Both the position numbers and the translations under genes were made by a program. The notes under the pieces were generated by a model. That model saw nothing but the letters and a program-made list of their open reading frames with translations, did no database searches and was not told the DNA's origin. From contig NZ_BAAAYO010000015.1 of NCBI RefSeq assembly GCF_039536325.1, positions 42,269 to 106,268 on the forward strand: DNA of 64,000 nucleotides. The letters are read 5' to 3'. Source of the stretch: Paenibacillus_AB hodogayensis (GTDB lineage Bacteria; Bacillota; Bacilli; Paenibacillales; NBRC-103111). Below are positions 8,204-17,552 of this stretch, piece after piece (positions within the stretch are counted from its first letter, which is position 1; each line of letters starts with the position of its first letter).

Positions 8204-9070
8204 TCAGGATGTTGCTGGTGTTTGTAATCTCGGCAGTCCAAGCCGGTAGCTCCCCCGCGTCTCGACGCCTCCGACGCCCTCGAAGCCGCTGATCGTGTTG
8301 CGGATGACATCGACGATGCTGACGGTGTCCTTCACGGACGTAAAGGCCGCCTTGATGGCGATGCAGGACGGATCGAGCGCGTGAATCAGCACCCTTCCGG
8401 GGGAGCTTGCAAAGTTTGCCCCGGACTTCAGCAGCGCTTCGAAATGGGACTGGCACGCCCCGGCAATGACGGTGAGCGAATCCAGGTTGCGGTCATACTG
8501 ACGTGAAGCGTGAACCGCATTGATGAAGTTGTGCGAGTTCTTATAAATGTTCAGGTCGTTTATGTCCTTGTCCTTCATATGTTTCAAAATCCCGTCGTGT
8601 CCGGTAATGACGACAATGTCCGGCCGTACCTCCGGCAGCAGCCGGTACAGCGCCTGGCTCATATTCGCTTCGGTGACGAAATATCCTTCCGCCGGAACGC
8701 GGAATTCCTCGTACAATGCCATGCTTTTGCGCAAATACATCGGGTCGCCGTCCAGGTGCAGCACCTTGCCGGGTATCTCGAAGTAGGCATGGGGCATATG
8801 CTGCTCGCCGCCAAGCTGAGTCTGCTGCTTCTCCCGCTGCCACAGCCGGTAGCGCGCCAGCTCGCGCAGCGACTCGTTGACTTTCATCTGCGAATACTGC
8901 TGCTGGAGCGGCCGGGCGTCCTGCGCCGGCTGCAAATCCGCGACGGGCGAATCGGCCAACAGCCGGAAATCGACGCCTTTGAGCACCGCGCGCTGCACGT
9001 CGAGCGCGGCAATTTTAAAAATGACGTCTCCGCCATAGGACTTTCGAACGACCAGTTCTCCTTGCTTCAT
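8204..9070 (-). CDS. yabG: Sporulation-specific protease YabG
   Basis: YabG is a mother-cell protease that processes spore coat proteins. The 288-aa protein begins MKQGELVVRKSYGGDVIFKI and includes the family segments HLDGDPMYLRKSMALY, VVITGHDGI and GACQSHFEALLKSGANFASSP, with candidate active-site His and Cys. It sits between rsmA and veg in the Bacillus order. Length matches the family. Confidence 0.94.
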   Translation of the reverse strand: MKQGELVVRKSYGGDVIFKIAALDVQRAVLKGVDFRLLADSPVADLQPAQDARPLQQQYSQMKVNESLRELARYRLWQREKQQTQLGGEQHMPHAYFEIPGKVLHLDGDPMYLRKSMALYEEFRVPAEGYFVTEANMSQALYRLLPEVRPDIVVITGHDGILKHMKDKDINDLNIYKNSHNFINAVHASRQYDRNLDSLTVIAGACQSHFEALLKSGANFASSPGRVLIHALDPSCIAIKAAFTSVKDTVSIVDVIRNTISGFEGVGGVETRGSYRLGLPRLQTPATS

Positions 9071-9125
9071 ACTCCGTATCGCCTCCCTCGACTATCCTAT
9101 GGGCGAGGTAGGCGTTTGGTGCGTA

Positions 9126-10022
9126 TTATCGGAGCTGTTTGCGGTATGCCAATATGGCGTTGGCTAGTCGCGCGTATTCGTCGATTCCGAGCGTTTCGCC
9201 GCGCCGAACCGGATCGATGCCGCATTCGGCCAATATGCTTTCCATGGCGGGCTTGGACGCTTTATCGAATAGGCCGGCAAGCAGATTGTTGGACAGCGTC
9301 TTGCGCCGCTGGGCAAAGCAGGCATGCACGACCTCGAAGAACAAAGCCTCGTCCTCCACATGAACGGCAGGCGTCTGCCGCAGCTTCAGACGGATCACGG
9401 CCGAATCCACGTTGGGCTGAGGGATGAACACGGTAGGCGGCACAATGGCGACCACGTCCGGCTCGGCATAATATTGCACCGCGATGCTCAGACTGCCGTA
9501 TTCTTTGCCCCCCGGCTTGGCAGCCATCCGCTCGGCCACTTCCCGTTGGATCATGACGACGATATATTCGAGCGGGAGCTTCTGTTCCAGCAGCTTCATC
9601 ATGATCGGGGTCGTTACGTAGTAGGGCAGATTGGCCACCACGCTGACGCCGGAGCAGCCGGCAAAGTGCCGGGCCCATAGCTCGTCCAGATCCAACTTCA
9701 GCACGTCTCCGTGAACGACCGTGGCATGCGGATACGGCTGGAGCGTCTCCTCGAGAATCGGCAGCAGCCTTCCGTCGATCTCTACCGCGACGACCTTGCC
9801 CGCCGCCTTGGCCAGCTGTTGGGTCAGCGCTCCGATACCGGGACCGATCTCCAGCACGCCCTTCGTGTCGTCCAGCTTGGCCGCCGAAGCAATTTTGTTC
9901 AGAATGTTCAGATCGGTCAGAAAATTTTGGCCCAGGCTCTTTTTCAACGTAAACCCGTGCTTGCGGATGATATCCTGCGTACGCCTCGGCGTTGCGACGT
10001 CGGCTGTCGGATGTTCGTTCAT
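9126..10022 (-). CDS. rsmA: 16S rRNA (adenine1518-N6/adenine1519-N6)-dimethyltransferase
   Basis: RsmA/KsgA dimethylates two adjacent adenines in helix 45 of 16S rRNA. The SAM-binding motif LEIGPGIGALTQQLA is near residue 60, the catalytic NLPYYVTTPI motif near residue 130. The 298-aa length is normal. Its ATG overlaps the rnmV stop by 4 bases, showing translational coupling. Confidence 0.96.
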   Translation of the reverse strand: MNEHPTADVATPRRTQDIIRKHGFTLKKSLGQNFLTDLNILNKIASAAKLDDTKGVLEIGPGIGALTQQLAKAAGKVVAVEIDGRLLPILEETLQPYPHATVVHGDVLKLDLDELWARHFAGCSGVSVVANLPYYVTTPIMMKLLEQKLPLEYIVVMIQREVAERMAAKPGGKEYGSLSIAVQYYAEPDVVAIVPPTVFIPQPNVDSAVIRLKLRQTPAVHVEDEALFFEVVHACFAQRRKTLSNNLLAGLFDKASKPAMESILAECGIDPVRRGETLGIDEYARLANAILAYRKQLR

Positions 10023-10588
10023 TGCTTGTCTCCTCCCTCCTGCAAGGCGGTCATTTGTTCATACGCCTTGGCGAATTCTTCGTGCCCGATGCGAAACATC
10101 CGGCATCTCTTGTAAAATTGCTTTCCGTTGCAATAGCCGATGCCGAGCAGCTTGCCCATCTCGAGCCTGCGCGCAGCCGCCTGAGGATGCACGAGCAAGC
10201 CTGCGGCCATCAGATCGTCCATCGTTATGTCCGGCTCTCCGAGAGCGTCCTCGCCGACATCCGTGCGTACGTTGGCCAGCGCCTTGACGATCGCCTCCGG
10301 CGAAGCGTTTTCTACCCCGATGTCCGCTTTGCGCATCGCTTCCTCGCGGGACACGAAAGCATGCTTACAGCCTGGCACGCGAGCCGCGATTATTTTGCGG
10401 ATACGCTCGCCGGCATGGTCGGGATCGGTGAACACGATGACGCCCCGTCGCTCCTGCGCCATGGCGATACGCTGCAGCACCTGCTCATTGATGGCCGAGC
10501 CGCCCGTTTCGATCGTCTCCGCCTCTACCGCACGACGGATGGCTACCGTATCGTCCCGTCCTTCGACGACGATAATTTCTCGGATCAT
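10019..10588 (-). CDS. rnmV: Ribonuclease M5
   Basis: RNase M5 makes the final cuts in 5S rRNA maturation. The TOPRIM domain is visible: VVEGRDD near residue 8 and IVFTDPDHAGERIRK near residue 52, then the C-terminal domain LLVHPQAAARRLEMG...GYCNGKQF. 189 aa, normal for the family. Coupled to rsmA. Confidence 0.95.
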   Translation of the reverse strand: MIREIIVVEGRDDTVAIRRAVEAETIETGGSAINEQVLQRIAMAQERRGVIVFTDPDHAGERIRKIIAARVPGCKHAFVSREEAMRKADIGVENASPEAIVKALANVRTDVGEDALGEPDITMDDLMAAGLLVHPQAAARRLEMGKLLGIGYCNGKQFYKRCRMFRIGHEEFAKAYEQMTALQEGGDKQ

Positions 10589-10619
10589 GTGACGTTTCGT
10601 TCCTTTCCCTGAAGACGAA

Positions 10620-10650
10620 CAAAAAGAAGAGGGCGCCCCTCTTCTTTTGC
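10620..10650 (-). terminator. Terminator after the yabE-like gene
   Basis: Stem AAAAGAAGAGGG / CCCTCTTCTTTT with following T residues on the minus strand; lies between the yabE-like stop and rnmV. Confidence 0.75.
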
Positions 10651-10753
10651 GTCGATCACTTTATTTACAATATACCGGACTGCGCTGTTACACGCAACCG
10701 CAATCCGGGTAATAACGAACAGAGCCTTCCTTCCTAAAGCCAAAATGACACGA

Positions 10754-11893
10754 CTAGTTGACGGACGGCTTTTCCTTGCCGATTACGTATACTTTATAAC
10801 CGCGCTTTAGGCCGAATCGTTTGGCATAATCGGAGCTGTCGAAATAAACGTCGATAATGTTGCCTTTGATAGCGCTACCAGTATCTTCTGCCCGACGGAA
10901 ACCGATTCCTTCGATATATACCCACCAGCCGATCGGGATGACTTTAGGATCGACAGCGATGGTTCGCCCTTCGCTGACTTTCGTTCCCGAAAACGTCATG
11001 CCGTATTGCGGATGCTCGCTCGTTTTGCCTGTCGAAGCGGCATCGACGGAGTAGGCCGTCAACGTGACGTTACTAATAATTTGTTTATACGCGAACTTGA
11101 CGCCGCCCTTGGTCACTTCCTCGATATCCGGCGAAGCGGCGGACAATACGACGACCGGGTTTTTCGTGCCTAGCGCCACGATCTGGTCGATCTGCTCCTG
11201 CTCGACCTTCGTATCGACGACGTTCTCGGCCACGAGCTGGCCGTCCTCGTACACCTTCTCGATCTTCTTGGCAAGAATGCCTTCCTTGCCTTCCGTTACG
11301 ACCTGTTCCTTGCCTTTGAGCAAGTTTGGATCGTTGGTCTTGACCGTATCGAACGGAATCGACTCGGTCTGGTTTTCCAGCAGCTTCTGCACCCGTACAA
11401 TCTGAATGGGTGTATTGGCCGCCAAAGCTTCTTCCTTGGCGGGAGTCAATTTATCGAGCTCCCCTAGGTCTACGCTCAGTTCCTCCAACGCCCCCGCAAC
11501 GGTCTTGGCTACGGTGTAGCGCGTTTCCGTCTTGCCGTCAGCGGTCAATTGGACGGGAATGGCATGCGTGACGGTATACGTTGCCCCATGTCTGAGCTTC
11601 GTCTCCAACACGGCCGATACGCGGTCGTGCGTGCTTACGGATATGTGTTGTTCGTCGAGGAAGGCAGACAATGTCGCTTGTCTCGTCTTGATCTGCTTCT
11701 GCTCCCCATTGACGACCAGATCCACCTTTTTGATTGACGTACCATACAAAAGCAGTGCAAACATAACTGCCATCACGATCGAAAACAAAGCGCCTAGTGA
11801 AATCAAACGCAAGTTTTCATGCTTCCATCGCATTGCGAAAGACATGCTGGATGATCGTTTTACATGGGTGTTTCCGTTTGGAATAGCGCCCAC
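10754..11893 (-). CDS. YabE-like cell-wall protein with ubiquitin-like, G5 and 3D domains
   Basis: A 379-aa exported protein. A membrane-spanning signal segment (about residues 30-52) is followed by two DUF348-type repeats, a G5 domain (about 195-260) and a C-terminal 3D domain (about 275-375) with GMTFSGTKVSEGRTIAVDP and the Asp residues of AEDTGSAIKGNIIDVYF. The 3D fold is that of Rpf/MltA-like peptidoglycan hydrolases. The start is GTG 11893, eight bases after AGGAGG. A c-di-AMP riboswitch and terminator precede the gene, so it is probably repressed when c-di-AMP is high. Exact substrate unknown. Confidence 0.88.
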   Translation of the reverse strand: MGAIPNGNTHVKRSSSMSFAMRWKHENLRLISLGALFSIVMAVMFALLLYGTSIKKVDLVVNGEQKQIKTRQATLSAFLDEQHISVSTHDRVSAVLETKLRHGATYTVTHAIPVQLTADGKTETRYTVAKTVAGALEELSVDLGELDKLTPAKEEALAANTPIQIVRVQKLLENQTESIPFDTVKTNDPNLLKGKEQVVTEGKEGILAKKIEKVYEDGQLVAENVVDTKVEQEQIDQIVALGTKNPVVVLSAASPDIEEVTKGGVKFAYKQIISNVTLTAYSVDAASTGKTSEHPQYGMTFSGTKVSEGRTIAVDPKVIPIGWWVYIEGIGFRRAEDTGSAIKGNIIDVYFDSSDYAKRFGLKRGYKVYVIGKEKPSVN

Positions 11894-12069
11894 TTATGCG
11901 GTCCTCCTTCATCAGTTCTCGCGGTCGAGTGTTACGCATGACTGGATTGACGCGGCCTGGTTTCAATTTTTGGATGATTCGATGCTTGCCATCGGCTGTT
12001 GCATGTTGGGGCTATGTTTATGACGACTTATGCCTAATTAGTCCGTACAGGATTATTTTCGAACATGTC

Positions 12070-12109
12070 GAAAATAAAAGCCGCATGGAAGAGGTACTCT
12101 TCTCGCGGC
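12070..12109 (-). terminator. Expression-platform terminator of the riboswitch
   Basis: On the minus strand GCCGC..GAAGAG and CTCTTC..GCGGC form a long stem followed by TTTTATTTT. It lies between the aptamer and the yabE-like gene and is the likely OFF switch. Confidence 0.82.
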
Positions 12110-12139
12110 ATATAACCGAATGCTCATCCCAGTCAAGGA

Positions 12140-12295
12140 TGGCGCTTCGTTGCCCGACAATCGTGCCTCTCTCTTCACGCTTACGAGGTTAGCTGACGGG
12201 TTCGGGCAAGAGAGTCGCCCTATCCGAGACAAGCCGGGCGGACGGCTGCCTCGAAATTCACCCCATGTAAACTTGGTTCCCCCGATTCCCATTTG
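12140..12295 (-). promoter_or_regulatory. Cyclic di-AMP riboswitch (ydaO/yuaA class)
   Basis: The minus strand reads GGGGGAACC, then GGGGTGAAT, then further on CCCGAACCCGTCAGCTAACC followed by TCGTAAGCG and a GAGAG/CTCTC pairing. These are the conserved blocks of the ydaO/yuaA aptamer, which binds c-di-AMP. Such switches usually turn off genes for cell-wall remodelling and osmotic functions, which fits the G5/3D gene downstream. Aptamer edges are approximate. Confidence 0.9.
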
Positions 12296-12591
12296 GAAAT
12301 TCAGCGATAGTAAGTCGATGGCGGTATTCAATTTCGAATCATTATGATCGTAATATTAAAGCCTTATGAAAAAGCTGTAAAGAGGATGAAAAGTCCTTAT
12401 TTTCGCGAAAAGCCGAAAAAAATGCTTTTATTCCGTTTTTTCTTGCAACAAATCCCTGTTTTTCTTCGTCATATACCTCTATGTCTTGAGATATATAGCC
12501 ATTTTAGTAAAAACATCTTGTCCGAGATGCTGTTTTTCAGCCAAAAATGGTATGATGGAGTGAAAAACGCAACCAAAATTGGAGGGAAAAG

Positions 12592-13341
12592 ATGGAAACC
12601 ATACTCGAGGTGAAGGGGCTTTCAGGTGGATATATTTGGAATCGTCCGATCATTCGCGAGATTGATTTTTCGGTCGGTCCCGGAGAGATGATCGGGCTAA
12701 TCGGACTGAATGGAGCTGGAAAAAGTACAACCATTAAACATATTTTGGGTCTTCTTGCTCCTCACGAAGGGTCGGTTCGCATCTTGGGTCGAGAAGCCGG
12801 GCAATCCGCGGAAACGTACCGCAGCTCATTTGCCTACGTGCCCGAATCGCCGGAATTGTATGAGGAATTGACCATCCGCGAGCATCTGCGGATGACGTCG
12901 ATGGCATACGGCCTCGATTCCGCGCAATTCGAGCAAAAATCCGCCGTTCTGGCAGGACAATTCGACATGACGAACAAGCTGGATTCATTCCCGCAGACGC
13001 TGTCGAAAGGGATGCGGCAGAAGGTAATGATTATGAACGCCTTTCTCACTGAACCTCCTCTCTATATTATCGATGAGCCTTTTCTCGGACTGGACCCGCT
13101 AGGCATTCGCTCGCTACTCGAATTAATGGTCGAGCGCAAGCGCCAAGGCGCCTCCTTCCTGATCAGCTCGCACATTTTGTCCACGCTGGAAACGTATTGC
13201 GACCGGTTTATCGTGCTGCACCGGGGAAGAATCGCCGCACAGGGAGCGCTGTCGAATTTGCGCTCCCAGGTACCCGGGAGCGGTCCGGAATCGACCCTGG
13301 ACGAGCTGTTCTACACCCTGGTGAAAGGCGGCGCTTCATGA
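12592..13341 (+). CDS. ABC transporter ATP-binding protein, EcsA-like
   Basis: A 249-aa ATPase with Walker A GLNGAGKST near residue 42, signature LSKGMRQKV near residue 138, and Walker B LYIIDEPFLGLDP. ATG 12592 follows GGAGGGAAAAG. The last four bases (ATGA) overlap the next gene, an EcsB-like membrane protein, so the two form an EcsAB-type exporter. B. subtilis EcsAB affects protein secretion and intramembrane proteolysis; that role is inferred here. Confidence 0.9.
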   Translation: METILEVKGLSGGYIWNRPIIREIDFSVGPGEMIGLIGLNGAGKSTTIKHILGLLAPHEGSVRILGREAGQSAETYRSSFAYVPESPELYEELTIREHLRMTSMAYGLDSAQFEQKSAVLAGQFDMTNKLDSFPQTLSKGMRQKVMIMNAFLTEPPLYIIDEPFLGLDPLGIRSLLELMVERKRQGASFLISSHILSTLETYCDRFIVLHRGRIAAQGALSNLRSQVPGSGPESTLDELFYTLVKGGAS

Positions 13342-14540
13342 ACCCGGCGGCGGCGATCTGGAAGGAGCGTCTCTCCGCCCATCTGCGCATCGTAGCCCGG
13401 TATACGATTTACGCCGGGCGAAGCGGTTTGTTCATGTTCATGATGATCGTGTTCATCGCTTCCTCCTATATGTACGGCAAGGCGCTGATCCAACTACCGG
13501 AGACGTTCCCCTATATGCTCGTCATCACGTGCTGGCTGACGCCGTTTATCGCCTTAAGCCCAATCCGGACGCTGCTGCGCGAGGCCGATCTTGTATTCCT
13601 GCTCCCGATGGAGGCGAAGATGGGCGTTTATTTCCGCAATGCGCTGCTGTACAGCTTTGCCATGCAAGCGTTCGCGGTATTGTTTGCGTTATCGGCCGCC
13701 ATGCCTCTCTACCGGCACGGCGCAGGCGACGGAGCGCTGCCCCTTCTCGGGCTCGCCCTATTAGCATTGGCTCTGAAATTCGCCAATCTGCTCGGAAGCT
13801 GGATGGAGAATAGCTTTGTACGTTCGGGCTACCGAACCTTGTTCCGTTTCGCGCGCTGGATAGGCAGCTTCGGCATCGTGTACGCGCTTTACCGGTACGG
13901 CTGGATAGCCGGAATCGGCAGCTTCGCTGCATCGTTCGCCATTATGGGCGGCTGGGCGGCCGCTTCGCGCAGGCTGAAAGTAAACTGGCCCTATTTGCGG
14001 CTCGTCGAGGCCGGGCACCGCACGAATCTGCTGCTCTTTTTCCATATGTTCATCGATGTGGACGAGCTGCCGAACCGCGTAAAACCAAGACGTGCCTTGT
14101 CCCGGTTGGCCGCGCGCGTCCCGTTTCGCAGCAGCGAAGCTTTCCGCTACTTGTATTGGCTGACCCTGCTCCGCTCCGAGCTGTTCGGCATCGTCTTGAG
14201 ACTGTCGCTCGTCGCGCTCGCCATCCTGCTCGCCGTGGAAGGTCCGCTGCTGTTCGCCGCCGTTTACGTATTGTTCCAGGTGGTGACAGGCGTACAGCTC
14301 GGCTCGCTTCACCAGTTTCACCGCCATTCGGTCTGGCCGGCGCTGTACCCGCTTCCTGCAGCACTGCGGCAGAAATCCGCCGTTCGCGTTTCCTTCGCCG
14401 TCCAGTTGGCTCTTGCGTTGGTGCTCGCGCTTCCGTTATGCCGGCCGGCCGTCTTCACTCCTTGGCTGCTGGCCCTGCCGCTAATCGGGATCGCAATTGC
14501 TTTTGCTTTTCGCCGCGGAGCCGCTAAAAGGTCAGCCTGA
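13338..14540 (+). CDS. ABC transporter permease, EcsB-like
   Basis: A 400-aa hydrophobic protein with several membrane segments (for example around residues 30-50, 55-75, 110-150, 300-400). It starts at ATG 13338, overlapping the ATPase stop by 4 bases. An open frame from 13197 is antecedent sequence inside the ATPase gene. Segment WKERLSAHLRIVARYTIY matches the N-terminus of EcsB proteins. A bidirectional terminator follows. Confidence 0.87.
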   Translation: MNPAAAIWKERLSAHLRIVARYTIYAGRSGLFMFMMIVFIASSYMYGKALIQLPETFPYMLVITCWLTPFIALSPIRTLLREADLVFLLPMEAKMGVYFRNALLYSFAMQAFAVLFALSAAMPLYRHGAGDGALPLLGLALLALALKFANLLGSWMENSFVRSGYRTLFRFARWIGSFGIVYALYRYGWIAGIGSFAASFAIMGGWAAASRRLKVNWPYLRLVEAGHRTNLLLFFHMFIDVDELPNRVKPRRALSRLAARVPFRSSEAFRYLYWLTLLRSELFGIVLRLSLVALAILLAVEGPLLFAAVYVLFQVVTGVQLGSLHQFHRHSVWPALYPLPAALRQKSAVRVSFAVQLALALVLALPLCRPAVFTPWLLALPLIGIAIAFAFRRGAAKRSA

Positions 14541-14551
14541 TCGGTACAAAT

Positions 14552-14615
14552 AAAAGTCCCCGCTCCCTCGGATTGGCGCCTACAAAGGACGCCGGCCAAC
14601 GGGACGGGGACTTTA
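14552..14615. terminator. Bidirectional terminator between ecsB-like gene and tatD
   Basis: Arms AAAGTCCCCG(C)TCCC and GGGA(C)GGGGACTTT flank an internal hairpin, between two convergent genes. Confidence 0.82.
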
Positions 14616-14634
14616 AATTTCAATTAAATTTCTA

Positions 14635-15408
14635 TTAAAGAGCCGGCATGCCGAACAGCCGCGTCGCGTTATCCGAAGTAATCGCCGCAATCTCCTCGAG
14701 CGTGACGCCTTTGAGCTCCGCGGCCGCTTCGGCGACCAGACGGACATACCCGGTCTCATTGCGTTTGCCGCGGTGCGGGTGAGGCGTTAAATAAGGCGCA
14801 TCCGTCTCGATGAGCAACCGGTCGAGCGGCACCTGAGTCAGCACTTCCTTCGGCTGGCGCGCGTTTTTGAACGTGATCGGCCCGCCGAATGAGATGTAGA
14901 AATTCATATCGAGGCATAGCTTGGCCGTCTCCCAGCTTCCCGAGTAGCAGTGCATTACGCCGCCGACATCCTCCGCCTTCTCCTCGCGCAGCAGCTGCAC
15001 GATATCTTGATGCGCTTCCCGGTTATGGATAGCGATCGGCATGCCGATACGCCGCGCCAGACGGATTTGCTCGCGGAAAACGCGGTGCTGCACGTCCTTG
15101 GGCGAGGTGTCCCAGTAGTAGTCCAAACCGATTTCGCCGATGGCCACCACTTTTTCCTTTTTGCACAGCTCTTCGATCCAGTCCAGATCGTCGGCGCGCA
15201 TATCGATCGCATCCTGCGGATGCCAGCCCACGGCGGAATAAATAAAATCGAACCGCTCGGTGAGCTCGATCGAGGTCGGGATCGTCTCCCGGTTAAAGCC
15301 GATATTAATAATCCGGCTCACCCCTTGCTGGCGGGCGCGCTCGATAACCTCCTCCCGGTCGTCGTCAAACTGGCTCGCATTCAAATGTGTATGTGTATCT
15401 GTCAGCAT
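14635..15408 (-). CDS. tatD: TatD family metal-dependent DNase
   Basis: A 257-aa TIM-barrel hydrolase. Metal-binding DTHTHLN at the N-terminus, GEIGLDYYWD near residue 95, and the C-terminal TDAPYLTPHPHRGKRNE are all present. TatD proteins have 3'-5' exonuclease activity on DNA or RNA. Known as yabD in Bacillus, where it follows metS. Here an HD-domain gene is upstream instead. Confidence 0.93.
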   Translation of the reverse strand: MLTDTHTHLNASQFDDDREEVIERARQQGVSRIINIGFNRETIPTSIELTERFDFIYSAVGWHPQDAIDMRADDLDWIEELCKKEKVVAIGEIGLDYYWDTSPKDVQHRVFREQIRLARRIGMPIAIHNREAHQDIVQLLREEKAEDVGGVMHCYSGSWETAKLCLDMNFYISFGGPITFKNARQPKEVLTQVPLDRLLIETDAPYLTPHPHRGKRNETGYVRLVAEAAAELKGVTLEEIAAITSDNATRLFGMPAL

Positions 15409-15445
15409 AATGCCCCTCCGCGTTCATTTCTTCTTCTTTGCCGCA

Positions 15446-16735
15446 TCAAGCCTGCTCCAGCAACCGTCGCAGTTCCGGCGACAGACAGCCGTCTGTCTTC
15501 GCGAGCAGCTCGGCGGGATAATAAATATGATGCTTGCCTCCGTGAATGCTGCTGATCGAACGGATAATGTCCGATTTGCGGGATATTTCCAGCAGCTCGT
15601 TTTTGCCGTTCAGCAGCCAAATCGGCAGGCTTTCCTCCTCGTTCCCGGCACGGTATACATCATAAGGCAAATCGGTCAAATAATCGATTTCCAGATAATA
15701 GTCCGGGTCGATTCCGCATGTCCGCATCCCTTGCCGCAGCTCTTCCTCCAGCGCCGGGTCCAGCAGATCCAACGCCGTATATCGGAACAGCCGACGGTTC
15801 ATAAAGCGGGCGCACAGGTCCGATAAGATCGAGTCCGTTTCCTGCATCCATTGCGTAATGATCATTTGTACGTATGACTCGTCTAGGGTCAGGTAATCTT
15901 CAATCGTCATCCTGCGCTCCAGCAAGCCGGTAATCGGCCCGATCAAAAAACGGAACTCATACGACTTATCCTCATAAAGACGTTTGGCCCTCTCGAATAT
16001 TTTACGGAGGACAATCTCTGAGCTGCGGGTAACCGGATGAAAGTACACTTGCCAATACATCTGGTAACGCGACATCAAATAGTCTTCAACGGCATGCATC
16101 CCGCTCTCCTTCACGACGAGATGCCCTTTAAACGGACGAATCACGCGTAAAATCCGCTCCATGTCGAACGTGCCGTAATGCACCCCGGTATAGTAGGCGT
16201 CCCGCAGCAAATAATCCATCCGATCGGCGTCCAATTGGCTGGAGATCAGACTGACGACGATTTCCTTGCCGTACGTTTTGCAAATCACGTCGGCCACTTT
16301 ATTGGGCAAGTCCGGGTCGGCTTCGGTTAGGACGCGGTTCACCTCGGTATCCCCTAGAACGAGTTTGCAAGTCCATTCCTCGTGATGGGTGCCGAATACG
16401 CTCTCGATCGAATGGGAAAACGGCCCATGCCCGATATCGTGCAGAAGCGCCGCGCACAGGCACAACAGCCGCTCTTCGCTCGGCCAATCCGCATAGCCGT
16501 TGCGTTCGAATTGGGAAATAATTCGTCTCGTCACCTCGTACACGCCGAGGGAATGGGAGAATCGACTATGCTCCGCGCCATGAAACGTCATGAAGGAGGT
16601 GCCCAATTGACGAACTCGGCGCAGCCGTTGAAATTCTTTGGTATTAATCAAATTCCAGATCGTCTCGTCCTGCACGTAAATGTATTTGTGAACCGGATCT
16701 TTAAACACTTTTTCTTCCGTCAGCTGCCGGGGCAT
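15446..16735 (-). CDS. HD-domain phosphohydrolase (YwfO-like)
   Basis: A 429-aa protein of the dGTPase-like HD family. Metal ligands lie in HSRFSHSLGVYE and LLHDIGHGPFSHSIE (about residues 55-125), and a later D in SSQLDADRMDYLLRDA. The frame opens at 16753, but ATG 16735 behind GGGAGGTTGAGC fits both ribosome binding and the family start. Members hydrolyse dNTPs or related nucleotides; the substrate here is unknown. Confidence 0.88.
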   Translation of the reverse strand: MPRQLTEEKVFKDPVHKYIYVQDETIWNLINTKEFQRLRRVRQLGTSFMTFHGAEHSRFSHSLGVYEVTRRIISQFERNGYADWPSEERLLCLCAALLHDIGHGPFSHSIESVFGTHHEEWTCKLVLGDTEVNRVLTEADPDLPNKVADVICKTYGKEIVVSLISSQLDADRMDYLLRDAYYTGVHYGTFDMERILRVIRPFKGHLVVKESGMHAVEDYLMSRYQMYWQVYFHPVTRSSEIVLRKIFERAKRLYEDKSYEFRFLIGPITGLLERRMTIEDYLTLDESYVQMIITQWMQETDSILSDLCARFMNRRLFRYTALDLLDPALEEELRQGMRTCGIDPDYYLEIDYLTDLPYDVYRAGNEEESLPIWLLNGKNELLEISRKSDIIRSISSIHGGKHHIYYPAELLAKTDGCLSPELRRLLEQA

Positions 16736-17076
16736 GCTCAACCTCCCGAACATTCATAGTTTGACCAGTCTCTTACTTACAAGTATATACCAAACCGGCG
16801 AAAAAGCCTCGCACAAACAGAAGATGGCGACATTCGCCAGCGGCAGAAATCGTATGCTGTCGACGTTCGACATATGGTACAAGAAATTGTCGAAAACTAT
16901 TCAATTTTTGTCTTCCAAATTACGAGTCTTTCTGTTATCCTTTTGTTATCCGCACTGGGGTTTTATGTGTAAAGCTCTAGCGCCCCTTATAAGAAAAAGC
17001 TGATAATATCAGCACTTCCCGGCACTGTCAAATGAATTCGCGCGCGCGAAACTACATCTGTACGTCTCAATTCGCG

Positions 17077-17105
17077 TTGACTATTATGGGAATGGTTGGT
17101 ATGAT
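17077..17105 (+). promoter_or_regulatory. abrB promoter (sigma-A type)
   Basis: TTGACT (17077-17082) and TATGAT (17100-17105) with a 17-bp spacer, about 55 bases before abrB. The remaining 300 bases back to 16736 hold no gene or other signal I can support. Confidence 0.8.
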
Positions 17106-17160
17106 TATTAACGAAAACATTGTCGAATAATGACGAAAATTTTGAGAGGAGTTTGAACAT

Positions 17161-17424
17161 ATGATGAAATCAACAGGTATTGTCCGAAAAGTTGACGAAC
17201 TCGGGCGTGTCGTGATTCCGATAGAGCTTCGCCGTACGCTGGGAATCGGGGAGAAAGACGCTTTGGAAATTTACGTAGACGGAGAGCGCATCATGCTCAA
17301 AAAATACGAGCCTGCTTGTATTTTCACCGGCAACGCCGACAACCTCGTCTACTTTAAAGGAAAGATGATCAGCAAAGAATGTTTGGCCGAGTTAGCAGAA
17401 ATTTATAATTCTATGACAAATTAA
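17161..17424 (+). CDS. abrB: Transition-state regulator AbrB
   Basis: An 87-aa DNA-binding protein with the swapped-hairpin N-terminal domain MKSTGIVRKVDELGRVVIP followed by ELRRTLGIGEKDALEIYVDG. AbrB represses stationary-phase and biofilm genes during growth. The start is one of two adjacent ATGs (17161 or 17164) after GAGAGGAG. The position beside rsmI is conserved. Slightly shorter than the 94-96 aa of B. subtilis AbrB. Confidence 0.94.
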   Translation: MMKSTGIVRKVDELGRVVIPIELRRTLGIGEKDALEIYVDGERIMLKKYEPACIFTGNADNLVYFKGKMISKECLAELAEIYNSMTN

Positions 17425-17499
17425 AAGACAAAATCGGAATTATAGGTTATAATAGAACTACGAACAAGTTAATTCTAACCTTTATATATCTCCTCTGTA

Positions 17500-17546
17500 A
17501 TCCCCAAGTGCGATGTGATGGCGTTGCGCTTGGGGATCTTTTTTTG
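17500..17546 (+). terminator. Terminator after abrB
   Basis: Arms ATCCCCAAG and CTTGGGGAT followed by CTTTTTTT on the plus strand. Confidence 0.88.
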
Positions 17547-17552
17547 TTTTCG

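Noticed and set aside
13197..13337. A 47-residue N-terminal extension of the EcsB-like protein.
   Set aside because: It lies within the ATPase gene in another frame. The ATGA overlap at 13338 gives the normal start.
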